From Euzebya rosea (GTDB lineage: Bacteria > Actinomycetota > Nitriliruptoria > Euzebyales > Euzebyaceae): 64,000 nucleotides of DNA. The number at the start of each line of letters is the position of its first letter. Position 1 is the stretch's first letter. The position numbers were made by a program, and so were the translations under genes. The stretch covers positions 62,001 to 126,000 of the forward strand of contig NZ_PGDQ01000011.1 in the NCBI RefSeq assembly GCF_003073135.1. The letters run 5' to 3'. The notes under the pieces are model-generated. The model saw only the letters and a program-made list of their open reading frames with translations. It did no database searches and was not told where the DNA came from. Shown in pieces: positions 28,912 through 37,961 of this stretch.

Positions 28912-30642
28912 TCAGCCGCGGGTGAAGATGTCGCTGTCGAAGGGGTCCTCGTCGCCGTCGAGGGTGACGTCGTAGGCGACCTCCTCGGCGCGGGTCGCCC
29001 AGGCCGGCATCGGGAAGTTGACGACCAGCGGCGCCGGTACGCGGGGCTGCTTGAGGATCATCGTGCCCGGGTTGATCAGCATCGCCCGGTCGCGCTGGCT
29101 CTCGGGCATCCAGCGGTACTCGTTCTTGGTGCCCTCCGCCGGGTCGAGGCGGCCGACCACCTTGATGGCGGCGTTGGACACGATCGCTTCGTCGACCGCC
29201 GACGCGGTCTGCTGGGCGCCGATCAGGATCATGCCGAGCGACCGGCCGCGCTCGGCGATCTCGGTCAGCGTCGACTTGATGGGGCTGTTGCCCTGCCGCG
29301 GGGCGTACTTGTTCAGCTCGTCGAGCACGACGAACAGCAGCGGGTCGCGGGTGCCACGGGCTTCCTTGGCCTGGAACTCCTGCTGCAGCAGCGCACCGAC
29401 CACGAAGCGCTGGGCCCGGCCCGACAGCGGGGTGAGGTCGACGACGTTGACCTGCTCGTCGGAGTCCATGACCTTGACGCGATGGGACCGCCATCCCTCC
29501 TGGTCGCCGCGGATCAGATGGGCGACGTGGTCCGCCGCGGAGTCCAGACGGCGCATGAACGCCCCGATCGACCCGGACGTGGCGAAGCGGCCGACCCACT
29601 GCGGGTCCTCGTCCTCGCAGTAGTCACGGATGATCCGGACGAGGTCGGCGAAGGTGGTGGCCTGCTCGACCCCGATCTGCACTCCGCCCTGCTGCAGCGG
29701 CGTGGCGTGCCGTTCGAGCGCGATCGCGACGTTGCGGGCGACCGCGGTGTACTGCTGCCGTTCGTCGTCGGTGTCGGCGAACAGGAGGCTGAGCATGCCC
29801 TCGGCACAGAAGTCCGCCAGCGACCACCAGTACCCGCGCACCTTGTCCTTGCGGGCGCTGGAGGGCATCGGCGAGACCGCCCCCTTGACGGGCGGCGACC
29901 AGAACGCGACGGACCCGAACGGTTCGGCCGGCAGGCCGACCTCGGCCCAGCGGGCCCGCTGCTCGACGGTCAGCCGGGCGTTGGGCTGGTCGAGGTACAG
30001 CAGGTCCTGGCCCTTGACGTTGAAGATCAGCGCCCGCGCGTGCTTGGCGCTCTTGCCGAGGACCGTCGACCCCCGGTGGAACAGCGCGTGCAGCAGGAAC
30101 GTCGCGTAGCTGGTCTTGGTGGCCACGCCGGAGACACCGGAGATGTTGACGTGGGCGCCGCTGGTGCCGTCGAGGAAGTCCGCGTCGACGTACACGGGCC
30201 CGCCGGCCCGGTGCAGGCCGGCGGCGAGGCGCCTGCCCGGCTCGATCTTGTCGAGGAACATGGCCCGGTCGCGCTTGATCCCCGCGACCTTGCGGACCTC
30301 GTTGCCGGGGACGGGTGGCAGGAACACCTCCGGCTCGAGTCGGGTGGTCAGCACGGTGGCGACCTCCGACGTGCGGCCGTACATCACGCCCGCGGAGACC
30401 TTCTCGACGTCGGAGTGGTACTCGACCCCCTCGTGGAACCCGCGGACCTGTGTGACGACGCCGTAGATGTCGATCGCCCCCTGACCGGGGACGGGACGGG
30501 TCACCGACACGATGTCGTCGAGCTGCAGGAACTGGTCGGCGGCGACGTGGACCTGGAACTCCAGCGGGGTTGCGGCCTCGGTGCCGATCACCCGGCCGGC
30601 GACGGGCATGTCGTCTGGGCTGTCGAGGGGCGAGGTGGTCAT
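28912..30642 (-). CDS. herA: HerA-like hexameric DNA translocase ATPase
   Basis: The 576-residue protein starts at ATG 30642. Residues about 13-110 form the N-terminal beta-barrel (HAS) domain. Walker A is the variant GVSGVATKTS (about 169-178, Lys 176) with Thr where Gly normally precedes Lys. Walker B is LLFVVLDELNKYAPR (Asp-Glu about 441-442), followed by a sensor-like ILIGAQQTASAVDE and an Arg in NEYRWMPESQRDR. HerA-FtsK family ATPases pump DNA and pair with NurA. nurA is encoded 6.3 kb downstream on the same strand, with a CWB2 gene on the other strand between them. The family call is firm; partnership with this NurA is inference. Confidence 0.85.
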   Translation of the reverse strand: MTTSPLDSPDDMPVAGRVIGTEAATPLEFQVHVAADQFLQLDDIVSVTRPVPGQGAIDIYGVVTQVRGFHEGVEYHSDVEKVSAGVMYGRTSEVATVLTTRLEPEVFLPPVPGNEVRKVAGIKRDRAMFLDKIEPGRRLAAGLHRAGGPVYVDADFLDGTSGAHVNISGVSGVATKTSYATFLLHALFHRGSTVLGKSAKHARALIFNVKGQDLLYLDQPNARLTVEQRARWAEVGLPAEPFGSVAFWSPPVKGAVSPMPSSARKDKVRGYWWSLADFCAEGMLSLLFADTDDERQQYTAVARNVAIALERHATPLQQGGVQIGVEQATTFADLVRIIRDYCEDEDPQWVGRFATSGSIGAFMRRLDSAADHVAHLIRGDQEGWRSHRVKVMDSDEQVNVVDLTPLSGRAQRFVVGALLQQEFQAKEARGTRDPLLFVVLDELNKYAPRQGNSPIKSTLTEIAERGRSLGMILIGAQQTASAVDEAIVSNAAIKVVGRLDPAEGTKNEYRWMPESQRDRAMLINPGTMILKQPRVPAPLVVNFPMPAWATRAEEVAYDVTLDGDEDPFDSDIFTRG

Positions 30643-30706
30643 GTGTTCACAATACGGAGGACGTGTGACATCAGCGACGACCCGCCCCGACGGAGGTGAC
30701 CTGCCA

Positions 30707-32155
30707 GTGGCCGACCCGTTCGCGCTCGGAGTCGCCTTCGAGCAGGCGCAGGACCCCGACGACCGGACCCGCCGGGGGGCGTGGTTCACACCCGCACCCG
30801 TGGCCCGCCTGCTGGTCGACCGGGCCCTCGCGGCATGGGCGGGCAGCCGTCCGCCCCGGGTCGTGCTGGACCCGTCGGTCGGTGGCGGGGCGTTCCTCCT
30901 CGCCGCCCACGAACGGCTTCCCGATGCGCGGCTCGTCGGCATCGACATCGACGCCGGAGCCGTCGCCGTGACCCGCGAGGCCCTCGCGCGGGCCGGCGCC
31001 ACCGACGTGGCGCTCGTGCACGGCGACGGGCTGGACCCCTCCTCCTGTCCCGAGGAGGTCGACCTGGTCGTCGGCAACCCGCCGTTCCTGTCGCAGCTGC
31101 GGGCGGCGACCACCCGTGGCGAGGACCGTCGTGCGCGGCTGCGTGGCTGGTACGGCGAGGCGGCCGAGGGCTACGTCGACGAGGCCGGCCTGTTCGTGCT
31201 GGCGGTCAGCCGGCTGCTCGCGCCCGACGGCGTCGCGGTGCTGGTCGTGCCCGAGGCGCTGCTGGCCACCGAGTCGGCGGGGCGGGTGCGCGAGGAGGTG
31301 TCGACGCACTGCGCCGTCGACGTGGTCTGGCGCGACACCGAGGGCGCGTTCCCCGGCGTGCCGACGTGTGCCCTCCAGCTGCGACGGCAGGGACCGGGAT
31401 GGACGGGACCGCCGGGATCGCCGGGGTCGGGCACGGCGTCGTGGGCGTCGTTGCTGGCCGACGACGTCCCGGCGGTGGTCGACCCCGTGGTCGGGGCGAC
31501 GCGGACCGTCGGGGACGTGGCGACGGCGACCGCCGACTTCCGGGAGGCCTACTACCTGGTCGCCGAGCACGTCCGGGAGGCCCGGCCCGGTCACGACGAC
31601 CCCCGCCTCACCCCCGTCGGCCTGATCGACCCCGCCCACCATCGTTGGGGGGCCGCCGCGGTCCGGTTCGCCAAGCAGCGCTGGGACCGGCCGGTCGCCG
31701 TCGGGCTGCCCCCGGCGTTCCTGGCCGCTCGGCTGGGCACCAAGCTGCTGGTCGCCACCCAGACGAAGGTGCTGGAGGCGCTGGTGGACACCGAGGGGGA
31801 CATGCTGCCAACCACCCCGGCCATCACCGTGCGGACCGACCGGCCGTGGCACGTCGGGGCGGCGTTGACCAGCCCGCTGCTGACGGCGCTCGCCGCCCGT
31901 CGCCATGCCGGTGCCGCACGGACGAGGACGGCGCTGAAGCTGAGCGCCGCCCAGGTCCTCGCCCTGCCGCTGCCCGCCGACGGGCCTGCCTGGGACGACG
32001 CGGCCGATGCGTTCCGGGCCGCGCACGGGGCGTCCGCCGTGGCCGACCGGACTCAGCTGCTCCGACGCTGCGGGGAGTCGATGTGGTCGGCCTTCGACCT
32101 TGAGGCCGATCCGGTCGCGTCCGGTTGGTGGGCCCAGCGCCTGCCACGCCGCTGA
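30707..32155 (+). CDS. N6-adenine DNA methyltransferase-like protein
   Basis: About 482 residues. GTG 30707 was chosen because GGAGGTGA, a full anti-Shine-Dalgarno match, lies 7 bases upstream; GTG 30665 would add 14 residues. Motifs of gamma/type I-like adenine methylases are visible: RGAWFTPAPVARLLV (motif X region), LDPSVGGGAFLLAA (motif I, SAM binding) and VVGNPPFLSQL (motif IV, NPPF catalytic). The C-terminal half includes a probable target-recognition part ending in LRRCGESMWSAFDLE. No restriction endonuclease is adjacent. The gene is divergent from herA, the two starts being 64 bases apart. It may be an orphan regulatory or protective methylase; the recognition site is unknown. Confidence 0.82.
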   Translation: MADPFALGVAFEQAQDPDDRTRRGAWFTPAPVARLLVDRALAAWAGSRPPRVVLDPSVGGGAFLLAAHERLPDARLVGIDIDAGAVAVTREALARAGATDVALVHGDGLDPSSCPEEVDLVVGNPPFLSQLRAATTRGEDRRARLRGWYGEAAEGYVDEAGLFVLAVSRLLAPDGVAVLVVPEALLATESAGRVREEVSTHCAVDVVWRDTEGAFPGVPTCALQLRRQGPGWTGPPGSPGSGTASWASLLADDVPAVVDPVVGATRTVGDVATATADFREAYYLVAEHVREARPGHDDPRLTPVGLIDPAHHRWGAAAVRFAKQRWDRPVAVGLPPAFLAARLGTKLLVATQTKVLEALVDTEGDMLPTTPAITVRTDRPWHVGAALTSPLLTALAARRHAGAARTRTALKLSAAQVLALPLPADGPAWDDAADAFRAAHGASAVADRTQLLRRCGESMWSAFDLEADPVASGWWAQRLPRR

Positions 32156-32195
32156 CCGACCTGCCCACCTAGGCCGTCCCCGCTCCTTGACCGTC

Positions 32196-32320
32196 TCGTG
32201 CACTCCCGCGGCCGTCCCGCGGCTGACCGTCTCGTGCACTTCAGCGTCTGACGCGGCCGAGGTGCACAACCGACCGCCGGCCTCGTGCACCTCCAACGTC
32301 CAGCCGGCGAAGGTGAACAA
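32196..32320. repeat. GTGCAC-ended 38-bp palindromic repeats, cluster 1
   Basis: Two 38-bp units (32232-32269 and 32283-32320) run from TCGTGCAC to GTGCACAA or GTGAACAA, with GCGGCCGA or GCCGGCGA near the right arm. A lone TCGTGCAC left arm lies at 32196. Together they fill most of the gap between the convergent methylase and GNAT genes. The same type of unit recurs at 58228-58316. Confidence 0.7.
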
Positions 32321-32358
32321 TTCGGTGGAGGGGTGGGCCAGCGGGCCGGCGGCAGGCG

Positions 32359-33051
32359 TCAGCCGGGCTGGCCACCCCAGAGGCCGTGCAGGCGCCAACC
32401 GCGGTCGGGGAAGCCGGCGGAGACCGCCACCCTGGCGCTGGCGGTGTTGGTGGGGTCGTGCAGGTACGTGGGAACGGCACCCTCGGCGAGGATCCTGCGG
32501 GCCGCGGTCACGACCAGCCGTCGGGCCAACCCGCGACCCCGTGCCGCGGGCGTCGTGCCGACGGCGATCTCGTGGCCGAAGTCGTCGTGCACCTTGCGGC
32601 CCACCCCGGCGAGGTAGGCCCCGCGCGCGTCGAAGGTCGCCAGCACACCACCGTTGAAGGGGTGCAGCCACTCCGGCAGCCGGGGATCCCGGGCGTCGAC
32701 CCAGGTGCCGAGCGGCTCCAGCGGGGCGGGGGCGGTCGACCAGCGGAAGATCGCGTGGCCGAACGCCGCGCCGGGCCGGTCGAGGATCTCCCCGAGTCGG
32801 CGGCCGAGGTCCTGCCGGGGAACTCGATGGTCGAACAGCGCGGGATCGAGGACACGTCGGACCTCGTCCTCGGTACCCGGCGGCACCCCCACGACCGTGC
32901 GCACTCCATCCGAGAGGCCGCGCAGGGGGGACACCCGACCGTCCCAGTCGGGCTCGGTCCGGCGGTCGGTGCCGATGATGCGCAGGCCGGGATCGTCCGC
33001 GGGCCACTCCCCCAGCCAACGGCGGAGGTGTTCGGTGAGAGGGTCAGCCAC
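32359..33051 (-). CDS. GNAT family acetyltransferase
   Basis: About 230 residues from GTG 33051; a GTG at 33087 would add 12 residues. The N-terminal half (LTEHLRRWLGEWP, RLGEILDRPGAAFGHAIFRW) is specific to this protein. The C-terminal half holds the GNAT core: EIAVGTTPAARGRGLARRLV (motif A, the pyrophosphate-binding R-G-R-G-L-A) and NTASARVAVSAGFPDRG (motif B). GNAT enzymes transfer acetyl from acetyl-CoA to amines; the acceptor is unknown. It stands between the GTGCAC repeat cluster and the divergent DUF3179 gene. Confidence 0.82.
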   Translation of the reverse strand: MADPLTEHLRRWLGEWPADDPGLRIIGTDRRTEPDWDGRVSPLRGLSDGVRTVVGVPPGTEDEVRRVLDPALFDHRVPRQDLGRRLGEILDRPGAAFGHAIFRWSTAPAPLEPLGTWVDARDPRLPEWLHPFNGGVLATFDARGAYLAGVGRKVHDDFGHEIAVGTTPAARGRGLARRLVVTAARRILAEGAVPTYLHDPTNTASARVAVSAGFPDRGWRLHGLWGGQPG

Positions 33052-33126
33052 GACCCGGCAGCATGCCACGTGTGGCAGCGCGCGCACGTCCGGGCACGGT
33101 CCGTCATCACGACCCGAGGGACCGTA

Positions 33127-34578
33127 ATGAAGACACGAGCCCCGTCGCGGTGCTGGAGGGGGATGCTGGGCAGCGTGCTGCGCATCCTCCTCCCGATCCT
33201 GGTCCTCGCCCTCGTGGCGGCCGCGTGCAGCCCGGCGGAGGACGCGACGACCGCGGAGTCCGACGCCGCCCGCACGCCACCCCCCGGGTCCGTGGGCGTC
33301 GACAGCGACGGCGTGCCCTTCCCTGCCTCACCGGACGTGCCCGACGGGCCGCTGCCCCCGGCCACGCGACAGGCGCTCGACACGGTCTTCGACACGCCGC
33401 TGATCCTCGACCTCGAGGCCGTCGCTTCTCTGGCCGACAGCGGCGACCCGCGCGCGCTGTGGCCGGTGTCGGACCTGATGCGCTTCGTGCAGTCCCGCGA
33501 CGAGCAGGCGGTGCTGCGCGACACCGCCGAGGCGCTAGCCGGGATCGACCTCGGCGACCGGGACTTCCCGTGGGGACCGCTGACGGACCACCTGATCGCG
33601 TGGGACCTGCCGGCCTACGACGGGTACGTCGACCACAAGGCCGCGCTGTTCACCTCCATCGAACCCGGCTGGGCGCCGTTCTTCGACGACCCCGACGCAA
33701 CGATCGACTGGCGCCAGGTGTCCTGGGGAGGGGTCTTCATCGACGACCGCCCGCTCGGCGACACCCAGCCGTGCGCCGGCGGGTGCATCCCCGGCCTGGA
33801 CGACCCGCCGTTCGTCCCGGCCGAGGAGGGGGCCTACTACCCCGACGACCGGATCGTGTTCGGCGTGATCATCGGCGAGGACGTCGTGGCGTTGCCCCGC
33901 AACATCATGGAGGTCCACGAGATGGTCAACGCGACCATCGGCGGGCGGCGGGTGGCCATCCCCTACTGCACCCTGTGCGGCGCGGCGCAGGTCTTCTTCA
34001 CCGACGTCGAGGGCGGCGGCACCGACCAGATCGTGATGCGCACGTCGGGCCTGCTCCGACGGTCCAACAAGGTGATGTACGACCTGACCACCGCGTCGGT
34101 GTTCGACACCTTCACCGGACAGGCGGTCACCGGGCCGCTGCGCGAGATGGGCGTCGAGCTGCAGCAGGCCCCGGTCGTCACCTCCACCTGGGGGGACTGG
34201 AAGGACGAGCACCCCGACACCTTGATCCTGCACGGCAACGGCGGCATCGGACGCACCTACCCGCTGGACCCGCTGCGCGGCCGCGACGACAACGGCCCCA
34301 TCTTCCCGGTCGGGGTCGTCGACGACCGCCTCGGCGTGCACGACCAGGTCCTGGGCGTCGTCCTCGAGGACGGGTCGGCGGTGGCGTTCGACGTCATCCG
34401 GGCGCTGGAGGCGCTGGAGGAGGGAGAGGAGGTCGTCCTGGACGGCATCCGTGTCCAGCAGGACGCCGGGGGCCTGACTGCCGAGCTCGACGGCCAGCAG
34501 CTGCCCACCCACCAGGCGTTCTGGTTCGCCTGGTCGCAGTTCCACCCCGACACCGCGCTCTGGCCGCACGATCGCTGA
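33127..34578 (+). CDS. DUF3179 family lipoprotein
   Basis: The 483-residue product starts at ATG 33127 with a lipoprotein signal (LRILLPILVLALVAAAC, lipobox VAAAC). The DUF3179 domain shows IPGLDDPPFVPAEEGAYYPD, VIIGEDVVALPRNIMEVHEM and the diagnostic PYCTLCGAAQVFF with its CxxC, then GLLRRSNKVMYDLTT. The family is widespread in halophiles and actinobacteria, is predicted to be extracytoplasmic and has no established function; the CxxC suggests metal or redox chemistry. About 50 bases separate it from the GGDEF-EAL gene, so co-transcription is possible. Confidence 0.88.
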   Translation: MKTRAPSRCWRGMLGSVLRILLPILVLALVAAACSPAEDATTAESDAARTPPPGSVGVDSDGVPFPASPDVPDGPLPPATRQALDTVFDTPLILDLEAVASLADSGDPRALWPVSDLMRFVQSRDEQAVLRDTAEALAGIDLGDRDFPWGPLTDHLIAWDLPAYDGYVDHKAALFTSIEPGWAPFFDDPDATIDWRQVSWGGVFIDDRPLGDTQPCAGGCIPGLDDPPFVPAEEGAYYPDDRIVFGVIIGEDVVALPRNIMEVHEMVNATIGGRRVAIPYCTLCGAAQVFFTDVEGGGTDQIVMRTSGLLRRSNKVMYDLTTASVFDTFTGQAVTGPLREMGVELQQAPVVTSTWGDWKDEHPDTLILHGNGGIGRTYPLDPLRGRDDNGPIFPVGVVDDRLGVHDQVLGVVLEDGSAVAFDVIRALEALEEGEEVVLDGIRVQQDAGGLTAELDGQQLPTHQAFWFAWSQFHPDTALWPHDR

Positions 34579-34630
34579 ACGCAACTCAGGCTTCAAGTTC
34601 GGGACACGCGGTGCCGATCTTCCCGGGGAC

Positions 34631-37132
34631 ATGTCCCATGCAACGCCCGACGCGCAGTCCCGCCGGCCAACCCTGGGCCTGCAGCGTCAGGTCATGCTCG
34701 CGATGGCGTTCGTCGTGGCCCTCGTCGCAAGCGTCCTCTCCTGGTTCTGGATCACCCAGCAGGACGAGGCGTATCAGGAGCTGGTGCTGACCGGGGCCCG
34801 GACCATCGGGGAGGGGGTCGCGGCCGACATGGCCGCCCAGCTGGAGGACACGGGCACCCTGGACATCGGGGAGCTGCTCGACCGCCTCCGGGACGAGGCG
34901 GCGGTCGAGGACATCCGGCTCGTCCCCGCCGCCCTCGCCGGCCCGATCGACGAGAACTCGGTCGTGCACCTGGACCGTCATGGCGACCTCGGCGACTTCG
35001 TCGTGAACAACATCAGCCGAGCCGACGACGGGGCGATCCGGATCAACCAGCCGATCGCCTACGACGGCATCACCCTCGGGACGATCCAGGTCACCCTCAA
35101 CAACCAGCAGGTCCTCGAGCGCCAGCAGGCGGCGCGACGGCAGACGATCCTCGTGACCGTCGTCGTCTCGGTGCTCGCCGCCCTGATCGGCGCGCTGCTG
35201 ACCCGCCGGATGATGCGGGACCTGGCCACGTTGTCCAGCGTGGTCGAGCAGTCCGGAACCGAGGAGATCCCACGGGTCCTGGAGTCCATCCGCGACGGCG
35301 AACCGATCCCGCGACTCGGCGAGGACCTGTCGTCGCTGCGGCGCTCCAGCCTCGAGGTCCGTCGCCTGAGCGACGCCTTCGAGCTGCACCACGACGCGGT
35401 CACGGTCCTGGCCTCGGAGCTGGCGGGACGGCTCGGCGCCAGCGACGACCGGTTCCGCGTGGCCTTCGAGCAGTCGCCGGTCGGCATGGCCCTGGTCCGC
35501 TCCACCGGCGAGATCGTGCGCGCCAACGACGCGCTGGGCGACCTGCTGGGGCTGACGCCCGCACAGCTCGTCGAGGTCCGGCTGACCGACTTCGCGAGCG
35601 CCGACAGCGCAGGGCTGGTGGAGGAGGCGATCAGCAGCACCGACGACACCGTCCGGGGTCGGGTGCAGGAGGCGGAGTACCGCACCGTCGACGGTGACCC
35701 GCTGTTCGTGCTGCAGTCGGTCGCAACCCTCGACGACGGTGAGGGCGGGCTGCTCCGCTCGGTGCAGGTCCAGGACATCTCCGCCGCCAAGCGGGCCGAG
35801 CAGACCCTGCAGAGCCTGGCGTTCGGCGACCCGTTGACGGGGCTCGCCAACCGGATGGCCTTCGAGCAGCACCTGGCCCGCACGCTGACACAGGGCGGAC
35901 CCTGCGCGGTGGTCATGCTCGACCTCGACCGGTTCAAGCTGGTCAACGATTCGTTGGGTCACCTGACCGGCGACCGCCTGCTGCAGGCCGTGGCCACCCG
36001 CCTGCGACGGACGTTCCCCGGATGCGTCGTGGCCCGGTTCGGTGGCGACGAGTTCGTGCTGCTGCTGGAGGGACTGGACGCCGACGCCGTCGAGGCGGAG
36101 GCAGGGCGGCTGCTGGACACCATCGCCGAGCCGTTCGTCGTCGGTGACCGGCGCTTCTACACCACCTGTTCGGTGGGGGTCGCGGTGTCCGAGCCGGGAC
36201 TTGAACAGGCCGACCTCATCGCGTGTGCCGACGCCGCCACCTACGCCGCCAAGGCCGCGGGCCGGGGCCGTGCGCACAGCTTCGTGCCGAGCATGCGCAC
36301 GCAGGCCGACGACCGCCTCCAGCTGGAGGCCGACCTGCGCGATGCGATCGGGACCGACCAGATCCGCGTGGCCTACCAGCCGATCGTGTCCACGCTCACC
36401 GGCCGCTTGGCCTCCCTCGAGGCGCTGGCGCGCTGGGACCACCCCCAGCGAGGGCCGATCAGCCCGGCGGAGTTCATCCCCATCGCCGAGGAGACCGGGC
36501 TGATCGACGACCTCGGCCGGCAGGTGCTGCGGATCGCCTGCCGGGAGCTGGCCGACCACCTCAACGACGTGCGCTACGGCGACGGATGGAGCCTGAGCGT
36601 CAACGTCTCCGGCGCCCAGCTGCGCCACCCGGACGTGGCCACGCAGTTCGCCGACGACGTGCAGGAGGCGGATGTGCCGACCAGCCGCGTGGTGCTGGAG
36701 GTCACCGAGTCGGTCCTGCTGGACGCCGACGCGGTTCGGTCCCTCGAAGCGCTCCGTGCGGAGGGGTTCCGTCTGGCAGCCGACGACTTCGGCAAGGGCG
36801 AGTCCTCGATCGGGCAGCTGATGCGGTTCCCGCTGGACGTCCTGAAGATCGACATGTCGTTGCTGCGGATGTCGCGCGAGAGCCCCGAGACGGCCAGCAC
36901 CACCGTGATGGAGTCGGTGACGATGCTGGGGCACGCGCTCGGTGCGGTGGTCGTCGCGGAGGGGGTGGAGACCGAAGCCGACCTGGTCATCGCGCAGGAC
37001 GCCGGGTGCGACCATGCGCAGGGGTGGCTGTTCGACCGTCCCGTTCCCGTCGTGGCGCTGGGCAGCATGCTGCAGCAACGAGCCGTGGTCATCCCCAGCG
37101 AGGTGACGACCCCGATAGTCTCCGGCGGGTGA
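34631..37132 (+). CDS. Membrane GGDEF-EAL cyclic-di-GMP enzyme with PAS domain
   Basis: The 833-residue protein has transmembrane helices at about 21-43 and 172-193 bracketing an extracytoplasmic sensor of about 125 residues. A PAS domain (about 270-385; FEQSPVGMALVRSTGEIVRA) follows, then GGDEF with intact RFGGDEF (about 469-475), then EAL (about 575-830). EAL catalytic residues are kept: SLEALARW, NVSGAQL, VLEVTES, DDFGKGESS, LKID, AEGVET and AQGWLF. Both synthesis and breakdown of cyclic-di-GMP are thus possible; which dominates cannot be read. The TGA stop overlaps the GTG of the following ABC ATPase gene. Confidence 0.94.
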   Translation: MSHATPDAQSRRPTLGLQRQVMLAMAFVVALVASVLSWFWITQQDEAYQELVLTGARTIGEGVAADMAAQLEDTGTLDIGELLDRLRDEAAVEDIRLVPAALAGPIDENSVVHLDRHGDLGDFVVNNISRADDGAIRINQPIAYDGITLGTIQVTLNNQQVLERQQAARRQTILVTVVVSVLAALIGALLTRRMMRDLATLSSVVEQSGTEEIPRVLESIRDGEPIPRLGEDLSSLRRSSLEVRRLSDAFELHHDAVTVLASELAGRLGASDDRFRVAFEQSPVGMALVRSTGEIVRANDALGDLLGLTPAQLVEVRLTDFASADSAGLVEEAISSTDDTVRGRVQEAEYRTVDGDPLFVLQSVATLDDGEGGLLRSVQVQDISAAKRAEQTLQSLAFGDPLTGLANRMAFEQHLARTLTQGGPCAVVMLDLDRFKLVNDSLGHLTGDRLLQAVATRLRRTFPGCVVARFGGDEFVLLLEGLDADAVEAEAGRLLDTIAEPFVVGDRRFYTTCSVGVAVSEPGLEQADLIACADAATYAAKAAGRGRAHSFVPSMRTQADDRLQLEADLRDAIGTDQIRVAYQPIVSTLTGRLASLEALARWDHPQRGPISPAEFIPIAEETGLIDDLGRQVLRIACRELADHLNDVRYGDGWSLSVNVSGAQLRHPDVATQFADDVQEADVPTSRVVLEVTESVLLDADAVRSLEALRAEGFRLAADDFGKGESSIGQLMRFPLDVLKIDMSLLRMSRESPETASTTVMESVTMLGHALGAVVVAEGVETEADLVIAQDAGCDHAQGWLFDRPVPVVALGSMLQQRAVVIPSEVTTPIVSGG

Positions 37133-37926
37133 GCACGGCGATCCACATGTCCGGGGTTCGCGTGGCCTACGGGAACGCGATCGCGCTGGACGACGTCCAC
37201 CTCGACCTGCCGATCGGCGCGGTCACGGCGCTGATCGGCCCCAACGGGTCCGGCAAGTCCACGCTGCTCGGTGCGGTGTCGGGCCTGCTGCAGCCAGCCG
37301 CGGGCACGGTGACGGTGCTGGACCAGTCGCCCCGTCGCCTGGGCCCTCGGCTGGCGTACGTGCCCCAGCAGACCGAGTCCAACCGGCTGCTGCCCGTGAC
37401 CGTCCGCGAGGTCGTCACGATGGCCCGCTACGCCCACCGTCGGGGCCTCCGCTGGTTGACCCGCGAGGACCGCGACGCGGTCGACCGTGCGATGACGCGC
37501 ATGGAGGTCGACCACCTGGCCGACCGCCACCTGAGCACCCTCTCCGGCGGGCAGCGCCAGCGTGTCCTGGTCGCGCAGGGCCTGGCGCAGGATGCCGAGG
37601 TGCTGCTGCTGGACGAGCCCGTGACGGGGCTCGACCTGCCCTCGCAGCAGCTCATCCTGCAGGCCATCACCGTCGAGAAGGCGGCTGGTCGGACGATCCT
37701 GCTGACCACCCACGACCTGGCCGACGCGCAGCGCGCCGACCACGTCGTGCTGCTGGCCGGCCACGTCGTGGCGGCCGGCACGCCGGCGGAGGTGCTGGTC
37801 CCCGAGGTGCTGCGCGAGGGGTACGGCAGCCGACTGGTGGACCTCGAGGGCGGGACCCTGCTGGAGGACGTGCACGGCCACCACGGCCACGTCCACCGCT
37901 ACGGCGAACACGACCACACGCACTGA
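37129..37926 (+). CDS. ABC transporter ATPase of the metal (Zn/Mn) type with His-rich tail
   Basis: GTG 37129 overlaps the GGDEF-EAL stop (GTGA). The 265-residue protein has Walker A GPNGSGKST, a Q-loop VPQQTESN, signature LSGGQRQR, Walker B VLLLDEPVTG and switch THD. The TVREVVTMARYAHRRG segment is typical of ZnuC/MntB-like ATPases. The C-terminus is unusually His-rich (HGHHGHVHRYGEHDHTH), consistent with metal binding. No permease or solute-binding protein gene is adjacent: the next gene is on the other strand and a terminator follows. Its partners must be elsewhere, or it has been recruited to another task. Confidence 0.88.
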   Translation: MSTAIHMSGVRVAYGNAIALDDVHLDLPIGAVTALIGPNGSGKSTLLGAVSGLLQPAAGTVTVLDQSPRRLGPRLAYVPQQTESNRLLPVTVREVVTMARYAHRRGLRWLTREDRDAVDRAMTRMEVDHLADRHLSTLSGGQRQRVLVAQGLAQDAEVLLLDEPVTGLDLPSQQLILQAITVEKAAGRTILLTTHDLADAQRADHVVLLAGHVVAAGTPAEVLVPEVLREGYGSRLVDLEGGTLLEDVHGHHGHVHRYGEHDHTH

Positions 37927-37949
37927 CCCGGGCCGGTCCTCGGCCCGGG
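37927..37949. terminator. Hairpin terminator after ABC ATPase gene
   Basis: CCCGGGCCG and CGGCCCGGG form a 9-bp stem with loop GTCCT, directly after the TGA. A pyrimidine-rich stretch (CCTCCTCTCT) follows, so this looks like a usable intrinsic terminator. Confidence 0.75.
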
Positions 37950-37961
37950 CCTCCTCTCTGG

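Noticed and set aside
26306-29599. 1,097-codon minus-strand open frame across the CWB2 gene and herA
   Set aside because: Its sequence is Arg/Gly/Val-rich antisense of the plus-strand CWB2 protein and an out-of-frame reading of herA.
28912-32155. A complete restriction-modification or DISARM/BREX-type defence locus
   Set aside because: The methylase has no adjacent restriction enzyme, PglZ, DrmB or similar core gene; only the HerA and methylase pair is present.
34602-34637. Another copy of the 37-bp palindrome at the GGDEF gene start
   Set aside because: GGGACA and TGTCCC arms are present, but the core GGGCCGCCCG and the TGATCACC arm are not.
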